Made by a program: the position numbers and the translations under genes. A stretch of DNA of 64,000 nt from Desulfoscipio geothermicus (GTDB taxonomy: Bacteria > Bacillota > Desulfotomaculia > Desulfotomaculales > Desulfallaceae): assembly GCA_016841645.1 (NCBI GenBank), contig JAENYS010000011.1:32803-96802 (forward strand). The letters are read 5' to 3'. Below, in pieces: positions 54,299 to 63,910 of the stretch (position 1 is the stretch's first letter; every line of letters starts with the position of its first letter). Below the pieces are notes generated by a model. The model did not search any database and had not been told where the DNA came from. It saw only the letters and a program-made list of their open reading frames with translations.

Positions 54299-55252
54299 AT
54301 GAAGATAAGTGAAATTTATGAATATGTAGTGGCAAGGGGTATGGAAAAGGATCCACGGGGGGCCGAAGCGGTCGCCCGGGATCTAGCCCGGACCAGGAAA
54401 AATTATGATGAGTTAAAGGAAGAAGATAAAAAAGATTTTGACACCGACCGTCTAGTTAACCCATACAGCGACACAAGGGTACTTTATGGTGACCTGGAGA
54501 CGGAAGTAAAGCGCGTGTTGGTGGGGATTGATATTGAGGCCGGTGAAGTGCTGTTGGCGGACCGTCTGGGAGATAAAGGATCCAAAGTTGACTTAATTAT
54601 GTCTCATCATCCTGAAGGCAAAGCACTGGCGGCGCTGTATGGTGTTATGCACCTGCAGGAGGATATACTGGCCCAATTCGGTGTGCCCATCAATGTGGCC
54701 GAGGGGATCATGGTACCCCGTATAAGTGAGGTTAAACGCGCTTTGTTGCCCGTTAATCATAACCGGACGGTAGATGCAGCCAGGATACTGGGCATACCGC
54801 TTATGTCGGCCCATACCGTAGCCGATAACCAGGTGACCAGTTACTTGCAGGAGATGATGGACCAAGAAAAACCCGATACGTTGGGTGATGTGCTTAAAAT
54901 GCTTAAGAAAATACCCGAATATGCCGAGGCTTTCAAGTATAATGCCGGCCCTACTATGGTGGTAGGCACCAAGGACCGGCGGGCTGGAAAAATATTGGTA
55001 GATATGACCGGAGGCACCGGTGGTTCCGAGAACGCCTACGCTAAGCTGTCTCAGGCGGGGGTGGGCACACTTTTGGTGATGCATATTGGTGAAAAACACC
55101 GCAAGGAAGCGGAAAAGAACCATGTTAATGTGATCATTGCCGGGCATATGGCCAGCGATTCATTGGGTGTAAATCTATTGTTGGATGGCCTGGAGGAAAA
55201 GGGACTGGAGATAATACCTTGTTCAGGATTAATAAGACATAAGCGTATTTAA
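54299..55252 (+). CDS. Nif3-like dinuclear metal-centre protein
   Basis: 317 residues. It starts MKISEIYEYVVARGMEKDPR and carries the metal-binding motifs of the Nif3/YbgI fold: LIMSHHPEGKAL and, near the end, VIIAGHMASDSLGVNLLLDG. The central insertion (about 150-260) is longer than in YbgI. Members are toroidal hexamers with two metals; the function in bacteria is uncertain (a GTP cyclohydrolase-type hydrolase label is often copied without proof). AAGGGGAAG precedes the ATG. It precedes the U32 peptidase by 16 nt. Confidence 0.82.
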   Translation: MKISEIYEYVVARGMEKDPRGAEAVARDLARTRKNYDELKEEDKKDFDTDRLVNPYSDTRVLYGDLETEVKRVLVGIDIEAGEVLLADRLGDKGSKVDLIMSHHPEGKALAALYGVMHLQEDILAQFGVPINVAEGIMVPRISEVKRALLPVNHNRTVDAARILGIPLMSAHTVADNQVTSYLQEMMDQEKPDTLGDVLKMLKKIPEYAEAFKYNAGPTMVVGTKDRRAGKILVDMTGGTGGSENAYAKLSQAGVGTLLVMHIGEKHRKEAEKNHVNVIIAGHMASDSLGVNLLLDGLEEKGLEIIPCSGLIRHKRI

Positions 55253-55268
55253 GGAGACGGATTAAATT

Positions 55269-57803
55269 ATGAGAAAACCTGAATTACTGGCACCGGCGGG
55301 CAGTTGGGATGCGTTGGTGGCAGCCGTGCAAAACGGTGCAGATGCTGTTTACCTGGGTGGTAAGAGTTTTAACGCTCGTAACAGTGCAGACAATTTTGAC
55401 GATGATGCATTAGCCAAGGCTATTGAATATGCCCATGTGCGCGGTGTGAAAGTCCATGTAACAATGAATATTTTATTGGCCGACGCAGAGCTTAAAGAAG
55501 CCCTTCGTTTTTTGCGTATTGTTTATAACGCGGGAGCAGATGCTGTTATCATGCAGGATCTGGGGTTGATTCGTATGACTAGGTTGATGTTTCCTGAACT
55601 TGAATTGCATGCCAGCACCCAGATGACGGTGCATAATGTGTCCGGTGCGATATTTTTACGCGATGCGGGCATTAAGCGTATTGTATTAGCCCGGGAACTG
55701 GATCTCGACTCGATACGGGAAATACGCAAACGCGCCGGTGTAGAGGTGGAAACATTTGTCCACGGTGCCCTCTGTGTGTGCTATTCCGGGCAGTGCCAGA
55801 TGTCTAGTATGATCGGTGGTCGAAGCGGTAATCGAGGGCGCTGCGCTCAACCTTGTCGGCTGGAATACCGGCTGGTGGACGACAAGGGCGTGCAGGTGGC
55901 AGATAACGAAAAGGTGGGAGATTACCTGCTCAGCCCGAGGGATTTAAATGTCAGCTTGCATATTCCGGAATTAATTAAAGCAGGTATTGATGCCTTTAAA
56001 ATTGAGGGTAGAATGCGGCGCCCCGAATATGTAGCTATTGCTACCAGGATATACCGTACTTTGATTGACCGGGCAGCTTTGGGAGGAGAATACTTCGTCA
56101 CTGGTGATGAGGCCAGCCAGCTGGCCCAGGTATTCAATCGTGAATTTACCACGGGTTATTTTTTCGGTGTGCCAGGCCGAGATTTAATGAGCTATAAACG
56201 GCCCAACAACCGGGGTATCAGGCTAGGCCGGGTACGTTCCTATGACCGTGATTCCAATCAGGCTGAAATAGAACTAGAGGCTCCGCTGAATGTGGGTGAC
56301 GGTATAGAGGTTTGGGTGACCCGGGGGGGCAGAGTAGGCACCGAGGTTAACGAAATTTCCGTAAGCGGGCAAAAAACCTTCGCCGCCGATGTAGGTGCGA
56401 TAGCAGTGCTCAAGCTAGAGGGACATATTCACCCTGGGGATCGGGTATTTAAGACTCATGATGTGAAGCTAATGGAAAATGCTGTGCAGACATATTCCTC
56501 CAGCCGGGAAACACGGCGCATACCACTTGATTTTAAAGTGCGGGCGCGGGTGGGGGAGCCAATGATACTGGAAGCGGCTGACCAGGAATGGGTCACTGCC
56601 CAGGCAACTACACGGGAGGTAGGCCAAATTGCTCAAAGGAGGCCGCTGACGGAGGAATTTTTAGCTGAACAGCTGGACCGGCTGGGCAATACCCCCTTTG
56701 TATTAAATAAACTGGAATGTGACCTGGGGGAAAATGTGATGATCCCAGTCAGCGAAATTAACGATGTACGTCGTAAGGTAGTGGAACAGATAGCCGAGAC
56801 TAGGGCCTTATTACGCAAACCGCCAAAGGCGTGTGATTCAGATCTTGAGGTTAAGATGTCCGTCTTACTGAGTGAAGAGGAAATTGATCGGCCCGGCAAA
56901 TTCCCGGTGCTGGCCGTAGCGGTTAGCGGCGCGCCGGAGGCGCTTGCCGCGGTAAAAAGCGGTGCAGAGCTGGTTTATTTTAGTGGCGATCAATTTAGGA
57001 GTAGGAGCAATGTAACTGCAGCTGAAATTCATAAGGCCAGGCAGTACTGTAGTGATGCCGGAGTTGAATTTTATTTAACTACCCCACGTATTGCCCACGA
57101 CCGAGAAATTAAACAGTATCTGCCATTTTTGAAATCTTTACTTGAAACAGAGCCGGATGGTATAATGATTTCCTCCTATGGCTGGCTGCCCGAACTGCGC
57201 GAAATGACCGGTTTGACCTTGGCGGCCGACTTTTCGCTTAACGTGTTTAACCAACAAACTGCGATGTTTTTAATGCGGCGCGGGGTAAGCCGGGTTACTC
57301 TATCCACCGAGCTTACCGGAGAGCAAATCAAATACTTAACCAGCCGCTCCCCGGTGGAAACTGAAGTTATTGTGCACGGTGTATTGCCGCTAATGGTATC
57401 TCGCTATTGCGTGGTGGGCAGCGTGTTGGGCGGCAAGGGTGAAAACAACAGCTGCTCCGGGCAGTGCAGTCATGCATCCTACGCACTGCTGGACCGTAAA
57501 GGAGTTGTTTTCCCCGTGGAGACAGACCGGCACTGTTTAATGCACATATATAATTCCAGGGAGCTGTGTCTTTTAGATACCCTACCGTACCTAGCGAAGG
57601 TGGGACCAGCCGTGCTAAGAATTGAAGCCCGTCGGGAAAATGAAACTTACGTAGCGCGTGCGGTTAAAACTTACCGGCAGGTTTTGGATGGCCTGCGCAT
57701 TTCCCCTGACAAACTGCCGGATTTGTCGGCCATAATGGAGAAGCTGGCGGAAGGGGGACCTGGTTTCACCCGTGGGCATTATTATAGAGGGGTAATGGAT
57801 TAA
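55269..57803 (+). CDS. Double-domain U32 family peptidase
   Basis: 844 residues. The first half starts MRKPELLAPAGSWDALVAAV, the U32 signature, and has EVETFVHGALCVCYSGQCQM with GGRSGNRGRCAQPCRLEYRL, the Cys set that binds 4Fe-4S in TrhP/RlhA-type members. The second half repeats the fold from about 540 (PVLAVAVSGAPEALAAVKSG) with a second Cys set (NSCSGQCSHAS). U32 proteins include tRNA and rRNA hydroxylation factors (TrhP, RlhA) and collagenase-like enzymes; RNA hydroxylation is the more likely role. A ribosome site overlaps the previous gene's end. mutS2 follows after 21 nt. Confidence 0.9.
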   Translation: MRKPELLAPAGSWDALVAAVQNGADAVYLGGKSFNARNSADNFDDDALAKAIEYAHVRGVKVHVTMNILLADAELKEALRFLRIVYNAGADAVIMQDLGLIRMTRLMFPELELHASTQMTVHNVSGAIFLRDAGIKRIVLARELDLDSIREIRKRAGVEVETFVHGALCVCYSGQCQMSSMIGGRSGNRGRCAQPCRLEYRLVDDKGVQVADNEKVGDYLLSPRDLNVSLHIPELIKAGIDAFKIEGRMRRPEYVAIATRIYRTLIDRAALGGEYFVTGDEASQLAQVFNREFTTGYFFGVPGRDLMSYKRPNNRGIRLGRVRSYDRDSNQAEIELEAPLNVGDGIEVWVTRGGRVGTEVNEISVSGQKTFAADVGAIAVLKLEGHIHPGDRVFKTHDVKLMENAVQTYSSSRETRRIPLDFKVRARVGEPMILEAADQEWVTAQATTREVGQIAQRRPLTEEFLAEQLDRLGNTPFVLNKLECDLGENVMIPVSEINDVRRKVVEQIAETRALLRKPPKACDSDLEVKMSVLLSEEEIDRPGKFPVLAVAVSGAPEALAAVKSGAELVYFSGDQFRSRSNVTAAEIHKARQYCSDAGVEFYLTTPRIAHDREIKQYLPFLKSLLETEPDGIMISSYGWLPELREMTGLTLAADFSLNVFNQQTAMFLMRRGVSRVTLSTELTGEQIKYLTSRSPVETEVIVHGVLPLMVSRYCVVGSVLGGKGENNSCSGQCSHASYALLDRKGVVFPVETDRHCLMHIYNSRELCLLDTLPYLAKVGPAVLRIEARRENETYVARAVKTYRQVLDGLRISPDKLPDLSAIMEKLAEGGPGFTRGHYYRGVMD

Positions 57804-57824
57804 ATACTCAAGCAGGGAGATATT

Positions 57825-60191
57825 ATGGACGAACGCAATTTAAAGAGGCTGGAATTTGACCGGGTAAAGGGAATGTTAGCCGAATTTGCGGCATCAAATT
57901 TAGGCCGGGAGCTGATTGCCGAGCTGGTTCCGTATAACAACCGGGATGAAATATTAATTGCGCTGGTCGAAGTGACCGAGGGAAGGGAGTTATTGCGCCT
58001 GGACCCCACCGCACGATTGGATGGCTGGAATGATGTCAGGTCGCAGGCTCGCCGCTGTGAGCGAGGGGCTCAACTGGATTCAGAGGAGTTATGGCATGTA
58101 CTGCAAACTTTGACAGCTTGTAGGCAAATCAAGCACTTTTTTAAAGAAAGGCAAGATAGGTATACCCGTTTAAATGAAATTGCATTTGGACTTGGTAGCT
58201 TTAAAGAATTGGAAAAAAAAATTGCCGCGTCTATAGCTCCTGGTGGTGAGGTGCTGGATCGGGCATCGGAGAGGTTATTTAGCATTAGACGTCGGTTGGC
58301 GGCCGCCCAGCAGCGGATTAAAGACCGGCTCAATGAAATTATCCGGTCAACCAGCTACCAAAAGTATTTGCAGGACTCCATTATCACCATACGGGAAGGT
58401 CGTTATGTTGTACCCGTCAAGCAGGAATACCGCTCCTATGTGCCCGGTATCGTACACGACCAGTCGGCCAGCGGGGCTACAGTTTTTATCGAACCCATGC
58501 CGGTGGTGGAAGCCAACAATGAAGTACGCGGGCTTATGGCCGAAGAAAAACAGGAAATAACCCGTATTTTAACAGAACTTTCTACTGCTGTGGGCGGCCA
58601 AGCTGAAGAGCTGCTTTATGCCCTGGAGAATTTGGGCAGGCTGGATTTTATTATGGCCAAAGCCCGCTATAGCGAAAGCCTGGGTGCCTGGGCACCGCAT
58701 ATTGTTCCAGATGCCAAACTAAATATCCGGCAGGGCAGGCATCCCCTTTTGCCGGTGAAGGCTGTACCCATTAGTATTCAGCTGGGTGAAACATTCGATA
58801 TGCTGGTAATTACCGGACCCAATACGGGTGGCAAGACGGTGTCACTTAAAACGGTTGGGCTGTTGGTGCTCATGGCCCATTCAGGTTTGCATGTGCCCGC
58901 AGACGATGGCACTGTAATTGGTATGTTTGACCGGGTATTTGCTGATATCGGTGATGAACAGAGCATTGAACAATCCCTGAGTACGTTCTCTTCCCATACC
59001 ACAAATATTGTTAAAATATTAAGCGAAGCTGCCCATAGAAGCCTAGTTTTGTTGGATGAACTGGGCGCGGGCACCGATCCCACCGAGGGCTCGGCCCTAG
59101 CCCGCGCCATACTGGATCAACTGCGACGGCAGGGTGCCAAGGTGGTGGCCACCACCCACTATGGAGAATTAAAGAGCTATGCCTTCGCTAACGAGCGGGT
59201 GGAAAACGCCAGTGTAGAATTTAATATCCAAACCTTGCAGCCTACATACAGGCTGTTAATCGGCCGGCCAGGACGCAGCAACGCCTTTGAAATAGCTCTG
59301 CGGCTGGGACTTGCCGAATCAGTGGTGCAACAGGCCAGGGGATTTCTTACTGAGGAGCAGGTACAGGAAGCCGACTTGATGCGAGAATTGGAAAAATCTC
59401 GCTTGCAGGCGGAGCAAGAGCAGGCCGAAGCGGAAAAAATCCGTCAGGAGGCGGAGAAGTACCGGGAACAATTTATGAGCCAAGCTGAGAATATCCGCAA
59501 GCGTAAAGATGAAATATTTTCCCGTGCAGTAGCTGAATCCAGGGAAATGGTTAAGAAGGCCAGGCTGGAGGCTGATCAGCTGGTGGAGGAACTGCGGACT
59601 GCAATAAAGGAGCAGACCTCCCACAATCGTGAACAATCCATAATTAGTGCCAGAAATCGGCTTAAACAGCTGCAGTCAAGCTTGGATACCAAGGTGTCTG
59701 ATGATGTACCCGAGTACGATTCAGAAATAGTGACCGGTGTAAAGCCCGGCGATGAGGTTTTTATACCCAAATACGGGCAACGTGGTGTGGTGCTGGAAGC
59801 GCCCGGTCACGATGATCAGGTACAGGTGCAGGTGGGAATGATCAGGATGACCATAGCCTGCCAGGAACTGCGCAGGGCAACAGCAAAAGGGATTATCCGG
59901 ACGCAGCGAACTGGTGTTGGTCAACTAGTACAGCAAAAAGCCCGTGATATATCTTCCCGGCTGGATATGCGTGGTATGCGGGTGGATGAAGGGCTGGCTG
60001 AGGTGGAAAAGTATTTGGATGATGCCTGCGTAGCGGGGCTGCCCATGGTGCAGCTCGTGCATGGTAAAGGTACCGGAGCATTGCGTGCTGCAGTGCAGAA
60101 CTTATTAAAAGAGCACCGCCGGGTCAAGACTTATCGCCTTGGTGAACAGGGCGAGGGAGGTAGCGGGGTAACTGTGGTCGAACTAAAGTAA
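57825..60191 (+). CDS. mutS2: Endonuclease/ATPase MutS2
   Basis: 788 residues. N-terminal core and clamp helices (1-310), ABC-type ATPase with Walker A TGPNTGGKTVS, Walker B LVLLDELGAGTDPTEG, a long coiled coil (about 510-620, ELEKSRLQAEQEQAEAEKIR), a KOW-like part and a C-terminal Smr nuclease domain (LDMRGMRVDEGLAEVEKYLD, VHGKGTGALRAAV). Known to split collided ribosomes and suppress recombination in Bacillus. Full-length. A strong terminator follows, so it ends the polX-AAG-Nif3-U32-mutS2 run. Confidence 0.96.
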   Translation: MDERNLKRLEFDRVKGMLAEFAASNLGRELIAELVPYNNRDEILIALVEVTEGRELLRLDPTARLDGWNDVRSQARRCERGAQLDSEELWHVLQTLTACRQIKHFFKERQDRYTRLNEIAFGLGSFKELEKKIAASIAPGGEVLDRASERLFSIRRRLAAAQQRIKDRLNEIIRSTSYQKYLQDSIITIREGRYVVPVKQEYRSYVPGIVHDQSASGATVFIEPMPVVEANNEVRGLMAEEKQEITRILTELSTAVGGQAEELLYALENLGRLDFIMAKARYSESLGAWAPHIVPDAKLNIRQGRHPLLPVKAVPISIQLGETFDMLVITGPNTGGKTVSLKTVGLLVLMAHSGLHVPADDGTVIGMFDRVFADIGDEQSIEQSLSTFSSHTTNIVKILSEAAHRSLVLLDELGAGTDPTEGSALARAILDQLRRQGAKVVATTHYGELKSYAFANERVENASVEFNIQTLQPTYRLLIGRPGRSNAFEIALRLGLAESVVQQARGFLTEEQVQEADLMRELEKSRLQAEQEQAEAEKIRQEAEKYREQFMSQAENIRKRKDEIFSRAVAESREMVKKARLEADQLVEELRTAIKEQTSHNREQSIISARNRLKQLQSSLDTKVSDDVPEYDSEIVTGVKPGDEVFIPKYGQRGVVLEAPGHDDQVQVQVGMIRMTIACQELRRATAKGIIRTQRTGVGQLVQQKARDISSRLDMRGMRVDEGLAEVEKYLDDACVAGLPMVQLVHGKGTGALRAAVQNLLKEHRRVKTYRLGEQGEGGSGVTVVELK

Positions 60192-60194
60192 ACA

Positions 60195-60228
60195 AAGCCC
60201 TTAACCCACGGCCGGGTTAAGGGCTTTT
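60195..60228. terminator. Terminator after mutS2, bidirectional
   Basis: AAGCCCTTAACCC pairs perfectly with GGGTTAAGGGCTT around a 6-nt loop, then TTCCCTT. Also suits the convergent PBP gene. Confidence 0.88.
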
Positions 60229-60237
60229 CCCTTATAT

Positions 60238-62547
60238 TTATCCATCGATATCAGCGCTATTTGGCTCGAAACTACCGTGATTCATTCTGAAAAGATCATC
60301 CACAGGTTGCTCATTATTATCTGTAACGGGGTTAGCTATAATATCTTCTACAGTATCTTTCTTCAGGTCGATAGAACTGTCCGGTCCGTGCACATCACAT
60401 ATTTTAGTTGGCACCCGCTGATCAAAGTCTATGGTTGAAGGCGATGCATTCGACGCCTTTATGAATACCCGGGTAATTCTTTCCGGGCAATACTCGTTGG
60501 GTAGTAACCCTGATGTGGCGCACACTTCAACCAATACATGCGTGTCATCGTATTTGGTAGGTTCGGTGCCGGACTCCAAAAGATCAGTTACCATATCCTC
60601 CGGTGGTGTATTCGGCCCGGGTTTAAGCCCCGATTTGCTGTCCAGGGTTACTAATTTCAGACCTTCCGGTTTTGTAAAATCATGGGACGGAATTCCTTGG
60701 TGTGCTTGACTCATAACCTCTCGCCATATTTTAGCGGGATAGGTGCCGCCGAAACTTTGAGGCATCTTTACGGGAATGTCGTATCCGATCCAGACCACTC
60801 CTACCAGATCCGGCGTATAGCCGGCAAACCATATATCCTTGCCCTCGTCGGTGGTACCTGTTTTGCCAACCGCTGGACGTCCGATCTGGGCACCGGTGCC
60901 GGTACCATATTTAACAACAGATTTCATCATGTCGGTTATTAAATAGGCTGTGGTTTCCTTCATGACCCTGCGGGGGGCAGGTTCTGCTTCAAATAAAGAA
61001 ATGCCGTCGTAATCTTCAACCCTTAAAATGGAAACGGGGCTGTTATAAATACCATGGTTGTCAAAGGCAGCATAGGCGGCCGTTAATTCCAGCGGGGTTA
61101 CACCTTGTTTTAAACCACCCAGCGCTATGGCAGGTCCCGTAGGATCAATATCAATGTTCATTCGGGCAGCAAACTTGATAGCGTTGGAAATTTGCACGTG
61201 ATCCATGAGAAGTTTTACCGCCACAACATTTACCGAATGGGTTAGGGCAGTGCGCAGGGTAATTAAGCCCCGGTAAACGCCATCAGCGTTGCGTGGTGAA
61301 TAGTTGTTGTAACTGTGATAAGTAACAGGTGCGTCGTCAATGACACTAGCAGGCCCCATGCCTTTTTGATCAATGGCCGGTCCGTAGACCAAAATTGGTT
61401 TAATGGCCGAACCGGGCTGTCTTGGGGACATGGTGGCTCTATTTAACGACCTTTGATAAATATGCTCACGACCGCCTACCAGTGCTTTAATCTCACCGGT
61501 TCCGGGCTCTATAATCACCATGGCCCCCTGGGGCTGCAGCACGCCATTGCTGTCCTTTGCGGAAGCCGGAAAATTAGATTGATTAGCCATTGCATTTTCC
61601 GCATAAGTTTGAATTTTAGGGTCAAGGGTGGTATATACTTTTAGTCCACCTTTAAAAACCTTTTCCTCACCAAACTTCTCCACCAACTGCTCAGTAATAT
61701 TATCAACAAAATAAGGGTAGGGGTAACTGTTAACATTGTGATCGCTGTTTAATTCCAATTTCTCCGCTTTGGCTTGTTGGTAATCCCCTTCATTAATAAA
61801 ATTATAGCGGTACATGTTGCCCAGTACCTGGTTGCGATGGTCTATAGCCATATCCAGGTTTTGATAGGGTGAATAGTTATTAGGCGATTTAATTAGTCCT
61901 GCCAGCAGAGCGGCCTGAGCTATCGTTAAATCACTAGTATTCTTCTTGAAATAGGTTTGGGACGAAGCCTGGATGCCGTAAGCCCCTTCGCCAAAATATA
62001 TACGGTTGAGATACATTGTCAGGATCTCTTCCTTGGTATACCTATTTTCCATTTTAAAAGATAATATGGCTTCTTGGATCTTTCTTTTAAAAGTCCTATC
62101 TTGGTTTAAAAATGATAGCTTGACTAACTGCTGGGTAATGGTGCTGCCGCCTTGTAAGTTGCGTTCCTGGCCAAAGATACGCAGTGCGTCATTTAAAGCG
62201 GCCCTGACAATAGCCTCAATTCTAATACCATGGTGCTCGTAAAATAAATGATCCTCGGCAGCTAAGAAAGCATTCTGAACATGCAGTGGCACTTGGCTTA
62301 AGGAAACCTGGGTCCGGTTTTCCACACCAATTCGGGCAACTAACTGGTCATTGCAGTCATATATCCTAGTAGTGCTAGCCGGAATTAAATTTTCTTCATT
62401 AAATGCCGGTAAATCTGTTATACTTACCAACAGCAGTCCTGCTGCAGCAAGGGCCGAAATTAACATAAGGCTACCTAATAAAAATATTATTAATCTGGTT
62501 GGATTAAGTTTTTTTCTTTTTTGTTTTTTCCTGGCGGTCAAATACAT
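60238..62547 (-). CDS. Class A penicillin-binding protein (PBP1A family)
   Basis: 769 residues. A basic cytoplasmic start (LTARKKQKRKKLNPTRL) and one membrane helix precede the GT51 glycosyltransferase (ENRTQVSLSQVPLHVQNAFL, AAEDHLFYEHHGI with catalytic Glu, GGSTITQQLVKLSF). The transpeptidase domain has SxxK in PGSAIKPIL, SxN in THSVNVVAVK and KTG in PAVGKTGTTDEGKD. It polymerises and cross-links peptidoglycan. ATG 62547 is close to AAGGGGGG; TTG 62541 has better spacing and is a real alternative. The usual tyrS neighbour is a remnant (62704-62941). Confidence 0.94.
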   Translation of the reverse strand: MYLTARKKQKRKKLNPTRLIIFLLGSLMLISALAAAGLLLVSITDLPAFNEENLIPASTTRIYDCNDQLVARIGVENRTQVSLSQVPLHVQNAFLAAEDHLFYEHHGIRIEAIVRAALNDALRIFGQERNLQGGSTITQQLVKLSFLNQDRTFKRKIQEAILSFKMENRYTKEEILTMYLNRIYFGEGAYGIQASSQTYFKKNTSDLTIAQAALLAGLIKSPNNYSPYQNLDMAIDHRNQVLGNMYRYNFINEGDYQQAKAEKLELNSDHNVNSYPYPYFVDNITEQLVEKFGEEKVFKGGLKVYTTLDPKIQTYAENAMANQSNFPASAKDSNGVLQPQGAMVIIEPGTGEIKALVGGREHIYQRSLNRATMSPRQPGSAIKPILVYGPAIDQKGMGPASVIDDAPVTYHSYNNYSPRNADGVYRGLITLRTALTHSVNVVAVKLLMDHVQISNAIKFAARMNIDIDPTGPAIALGGLKQGVTPLELTAAYAAFDNHGIYNSPVSILRVEDYDGISLFEAEPAPRRVMKETTAYLITDMMKSVVKYGTGTGAQIGRPAVGKTGTTDEGKDIWFAGYTPDLVGVVWIGYDIPVKMPQSFGGTYPAKIWREVMSQAHQGIPSHDFTKPEGLKLVTLDSKSGLKPGPNTPPEDMVTDLLESGTEPTKYDDTHVLVEVCATSGLLPNEYCPERITRVFIKASNASPSTIDFDQRVPTKICDVHGPDSSIDLKKDTVEDIIANPVTDNNEQPVDDLFRMNHGSFEPNSADIDG

Positions 62548-62636
62548 TTCCCCCCTTAGGGAATTTTAACCCTAGTTTATCAAAAGCAATTATACCATAC
62601 TAGTACCAAAAGTATCAGATAGAAATTATTTGCACC

Positions 62637-62666
62637 TTGTAACCCATCTTGCGTATCTGATATAAT
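62637..62666 (+). promoter_or_regulatory. Promoter upstream of the tyrS remnant
   Basis: TTGTAA (62637-62642) and TATAAT (62661-62666), spacing 18 nt; a GGAAAGGGG ribosome site follows before the old tyrS start at 62704. Confidence 0.6.
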
Positions 62667-62703
62667 TTAAAAATTGAGTCAATGGAAAGGGGTTGTTGCG
62701 ATA

Positions 62704-62941
62704 ATGCTCAGCGTTGAAAAACAGCTTGAAATAATTAAAAGAGGCGTTAGGTATGGTATGGTTGCCAAAACTGATGCAACAGTCCAGGCTGTGCGACAGC
62801 ACCAGCGAGGCGAGGCGATTGATTCAGCAGGGTGCCGTGCGGGTGGACGGTGAACGTTTTAGCGACCCGAATCAAAATATTAAACCTGTGCAGGGTATGA
62901 TCATTAAAGCCGGTAAAAGAAAATTTATACGTCTTATTTAG
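62704..62941 (+). pseudogene. tyrS: tyrS remnant: N-terminal start joined out of frame to the C-terminal S4 domain
   Basis: From ATG 62704 the sequence reads MLSVEKQLEIIKRGV, the standard start of tyrosyl-tRNA synthetase, behind AAAGGGG. A few codons later the frame differs and, from 62753, reads WLPKLMQQSRLCDSTSEARR then LIQQGAVRVDGERF and ends GKRKFIRLI. That is the C-terminal S4 RNA-binding domain of TyrS. About 330 residues of catalytic core are missing. The S4 part (62 codons, ATG 62753) could still be translated as a free RNA-binding peptide. A terminator follows. A full TyrRS must exist elsewhere in the genome. Confidence 0.85.
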
Positions 62942-62944
62942 TTT

Positions 62945-62972
62945 AAACCCGAAAATTATTCGGGTTTTTTTT
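62945..62972 (+). terminator. Terminator after the tyrS remnant
   Basis: AAACCCGAA pairs with TTCGGGTTT around a 5-nt loop, then five T. Confidence 0.85.
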
Positions 62973-63029
62973 GCAGTTGATTCCATATAGATATAACATA
63001 ACCAGTTGCTTAAAGGAGGGGGTGACTTA

Positions 63030-63683
63030 TTGTTTAAAAAAAAGAGTACCTTTAAGAAAGGATCATTTATGGCATTATTTATCTTTTTAATAGTGGCGGT
63101 ATATTTTTTCTTGGATGCGCGGGTGCGCCCCACGCTTTTTTCCATGGCCGAGATAGAGGCAACCCAAATGGCTGTGGCAGCAATTAATCATACAGTGCAA
63201 AAAGAAGTATCCGGTGGTAATATGGACTATCGGGATTTTATTGCCGTGCACCGGGATTATAACGGGCGAGTGGCATTAATGCAGGCGAATACTGTTTGGA
63301 TAAACCGGATGGCCGCTGATATTACATTGGAAGTGCAGAATGAACTACAGGGTTTAAATAATAAACAAGTGTCAGTGCCTTTGGGGCAATTGTTGGGTAG
63401 TTATATCTTTGCTAATATGGGACCGTGTATTAAAGTAGGTATCCATCCAATGGGTACAGTTAATATAAATGTTATTGACCGTTTTGAACAGGCCGGTATC
63501 AATCAAACCAGGCATAAAATATATTTAGATTTTACCACAATGGTGCGTGTGGTAATACCGTTGCACAGTGGCGAGGTTAAAGTTGTGACCAAGGTGCTTG
63601 TGGCGGAGAGCATTATTGTGGGGGATGTCCCTAACGCTGTCATTAATATGTCGGGGGGGATATTAGGAGTTGATGGCAAATAG
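63030..63683 (+). CDS. yunB: Sporulation protein YunB
   Basis: 217 residues. TTG 63030, 5 nt after GGAGGGGGTG, is chosen over 63006. One N-terminal helix (GSFMALFIFLIVAVYFFLDA) anchors a domain facing out: VRPTLFSMAEIEATQMAVAA, ALMQANTVWINRMAADITLE, VPLGQLLGSYIFANMGPCIK and a C-terminal VAESIIVGDVPNAVINM. This is the YunB family, sigma-E-expressed in Bacillus and of unknown biochemical function. It stands alone before the rRNA operon. Confidence 0.92.
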   Translation: MFKKKSTFKKGSFMALFIFLIVAVYFFLDARVRPTLFSMAEIEATQMAVAAINHTVQKEVSGGNMDYRDFIAVHRDYNGRVALMQANTVWINRMAADITLEVQNELQGLNNKQVSVPLGQLLGSYIFANMGPCIKVGIHPMGTVNINVIDRFEQAGINQTRHKIYLDFTTMVRVVIPLHSGEVKVVTKVLVAESIIVGDVPNAVINMSGGILGVDGK

Positions 63684-63796
63684 TATGGTGAAAGTAATTA
63701 TAAAGGTGAATGTTGTTATTGGTATGAATAAAATGTGTTAACCATGTATAAAATCTATAAAAAAAATAATAATATCCTTATGCAGACAAAGTTTAT

Positions 63797-63825
63797 TTGA
63801 CAGCGAACTTTGTAAGTGCTAATAT
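63797..63825 (+). promoter_or_regulatory. rRNA operon promoter P1
   Basis: TTGACA (63797-63802) and TAATAT (63820-63825), spacing 17 nt. Confidence 0.75.
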
Positions 63826-63881
63826 ATTTAAGTCGCTGCGAACTGCGAGTTATTAGATTGAAAAAAGATGATAAAAAAGTG

Positions 63882-63910
63882 TTGACATCAAGGTTCTAGA
63901 GCGATATAAT
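63882..63910 (+). promoter_or_regulatory. rRNA operon promoter P2
   Basis: TTGACA (63882-63887) and TATAAT (63905-63910), spacing 17 nt, full consensus, 85 nt after P1. Tandem promoters are usual for rRNA operons in Firmicutes. Confidence 0.9.
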
